This document shows, piece after piece, positions 20,211 to 21,569 of a stretch of 21,569 nt of DNA. Positions within the stretch are counted from its first letter, which is position 1. Every line of letters starts with the position of its first letter. The translations under genes were made by a program, and so were the position numbers. A model generated the notes under the pieces. That model saw only the letters and a program-made list of their open reading frames with translations. It made no database searches and was not told where the DNA came from. This DNA comes from Actinomortierella ambigua (lineage: Eukaryota; Mortierellomycota; Mortierellomycetes; Mortierellales; Mortierellaceae): positions 1 through 21,569 of the forward strand of contig JAAAJB010000587.1 of assembly GCA_016098155.1 (NCBI GenBank), written 5' to 3'.

Positions 20211-20270
20211 CATCATGCATGTGACGTTGACGAGAGTATTTCCATTGGCCCTCTCATTCCCACTCCACCA
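20211..20270 (+). promoter_or_regulatory. Shared upstream element: CRE-like half site plus pyrimidine tract
   Basis: CATCATGCATGTGACGTTGA (TGACGT 20222-20227), CCATTGGCC at 20242-20250 and CTCATTCCCACTCCACCA at 20253-20270 precede ATG 20303. A GAGGCAGTGC just upstream (from about 20201) matches the block before the 14363 gene. A T-rich run lies near 20144-20153. Confidence 0.55.
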
Positions 20271-20302
20271 TTTCTTCATTCACTCCATCCTCTCACGCCT
20301 CA

Positions 20303-21569
20303 ATGGATCTAGCTCAACCTCCAATCTCACTCAAGGTAGAGAGGAAACCAGAGCCAACAACTTATCCTATTCCTCAAAGGAAGCAAAATCGATTATTTAC
20401 CCCCTCCTTTCCGTATCGTGTGGGGTCGTTCTTAGCACTCTCTTCTTGTCCTCAGCAGGTCACTTGGAAAGGGAACTTTTGGTTCTGTGCATAAAGCTAG
20501 TTGGGGAAACCAGCCCTGTGCAGCCAAGACATTCTTTCTCAGCCAGTCCGACCACGACCAACAAGCTATCCAAAAGGAGATTTCCGTCCTGCAGAGACTC
20601 CGTTTCCGCCACATCATCCAGTTCTATAGAACACACGAAGAGCATGGCAATATCTACCTCCTCATGGAGCTGGCTGAGAGGGGCAGTCTCCAACAGGCTA
20701 TTCACAAGAACGAGCTCGGCCACGATGACTGGGCCACCAAGAGACGACTTGCCAGTGAGATTGCTCGTGGTCTCGCCTACATCCATCAGGAGAAGGTCCT
20801 CCACCGTGATCTCAAGAGTGCCAATGTTCTCTTGACCAAGCACATGGAGGTCAAACTGGCCGACTTTGGACTCGCCAAGGTCAAGTCGATGACCTTGGCA
20901 GCGTCGTCGTCGAGAACCAACCAGTCCGGCGTTGGGCCAGCAGGGACACTCCGATGGATTGCACCGGAGCTTCTGTTTGCCACGAAACTAGAGTACACGG
21001 CCAAATCCGATGTGTACGCGCTCGGGGTAGTGATGTGGGAGATGGCGACGCACAGCACGCGGCCGTTCGCGGACAAGGACAATGATGCCTGTGTCGCTCT
21101 GGCTGTCAGCAAGGGAGATCGCGAGACATTTCCCGCTGACACGCCTACCGATTTTCGTGGCTGGGCAGAGCGATGCTGGAGTCAAGTGCCTGAGGATCGG
21201 CCAGATGCAAACGAGGTCACACAGATCGATGTTGAGCCAACCACGGATCAAGAGCATGAGGATGGTGTAAGCATTCTTGACCTCAGCTTTGATCAATCTG
21301 ATTCGGCGAACGGTCTAGGAGGGCGCGGTGACAACCAAGACGTATTGACATCGAACATCACGCATGGCAACGGCACAGACCAGTATGTTGGACAGTTGCC
21401 ATCGATAGATGATGATGATGTGGTGGCACATATGTGCAAGGCGGCGAAGCAAGGTGTCGTCGAGGGACAGCTCTTTCTCGGATGGATCTACAATCATGGC
21501 CACGGTGTTGACAAGAGTGACAAGGACGCCTTCTGGTGGTATCGCCTTGCGGCTTCGCAAGGATCTGTG
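20303..21569 (+). CDS. TKL-type protein kinase with Sel1 repeats, 3' end outside the window (exons 20303-20335 and 20436-21569)
   Basis: The visible 389 residues have no stop. Exon 1 is MDLAQPPISLK; exon 2 opens HSLLVLSRSLGKGTFGSV. The kinase domain is complete: glycine loop 21-29, Lys42, Glu59, HRDLKSAN (Asp136, Asn141), DFG 154-156 and APE. The acidic linker (SILDLSFDQSDSANGLGGRG) and the first one and a half Sel1 repeats (DHG-type WIYNHGHGV, DAFWWYRLAASQGSV) follow to the window end. It is closest to the 3834 gene, sharing a nearly identical promoter, exon 1 and kinase (HSLLVLSR, VHKASWGNQPCAAK). This suggests a recent duplication separated by the 14363 gene. A long Sel1 array beyond the window is expected by analogy. 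Confidence 0.9.
20336..20435 (+). other. Spliceosomal intron, phase 0
   Basis: The donor is AAG|GTAGAG and the acceptor TCGTTCTTAG|CAC, 100 nt apart. Position, phase and donor match the introns at 3867 and 14396. Splicing restores the glycine loop in frame. Confidence 0.87.

Noticed and set aside
1..21569. Bacterial origin because Sel1 repeats are common in bacteria
   Set aside because: Genes carry spliceosomal introns, long non-coding spacers and eukaryotic-type TKL kinase domains. There are no operons or ribosome binding sites.

Overview
The window looks like nuclear DNA of an early-diverging fungus. Three things point there: a roughly balanced base composition, short GT-AG spliceosomal introns (78-106 nt) in fixed positions, and a local array of genes joining a TKL-type protein kinase domain to long Sel1-repeat arrays. 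Such kinase-Sel1 expansions are known from Mucoromycota. Mortierellaceae is my best guess because Glomeromycotina are far more AT-rich. This is inference, since no species marker is present.

Layout, all genes on the plus strand: (1) 1-2196, the 3' part of a Sel1-repeat gene cut by the window edge, with its decayed C-terminal tail still visible to about 2315. (2) About 1.5 kb of pyrimidine-rich spacer. (3) 3834-8256, a complete kinase-Sel1 gene (1438 aa, one intron). (4) About 1.4 kb of spacer holding a minus-strand relic of a LINE reverse transcriptase C-terminus. (5) 9821-12340, a kinase gene with 12 Sel1 repeats. It very probably splices through a phase-0 intron into a second, degenerate kinase domain at 12413-13369, giving a kinase-Sel1-pseudokinase protein of 1125 aa. 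(6) 13643 to about 14214, a Sel1 pseudogene. (7) 14363-18793, a complete kinase-Sel1 gene (1447 aa). (8) About 18890-20090, a second Sel1 pseudogene related to the first. (9) 20303-21569, the 5' part of another kinase-Sel1 gene running off the window.

The four gene starts share one plan: an upstream ATGCGTGACGTT-like element, a CTCATTCCCACC-type pyrimidine tract, an 11-codon first exon beginning ATGGAT, a phase-0 intron, then the glycine loop of the kinase. The genes are therefore tandem paralogues with copied promoters. Long identical DNA patches between otherwise diverged copies suggest gene conversion or very recent exchange.

The proteins are probably soluble cytoplasmic kinases whose Sel1 solenoids act as binding surfaces. 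What they sense or phosphorylate cannot be read from the sequence. The most notable point is the birth of a tandem kinase-pseudokinase gene by fusion of neighbouring units, inside an array with active gene birth, decay and sequence exchange.
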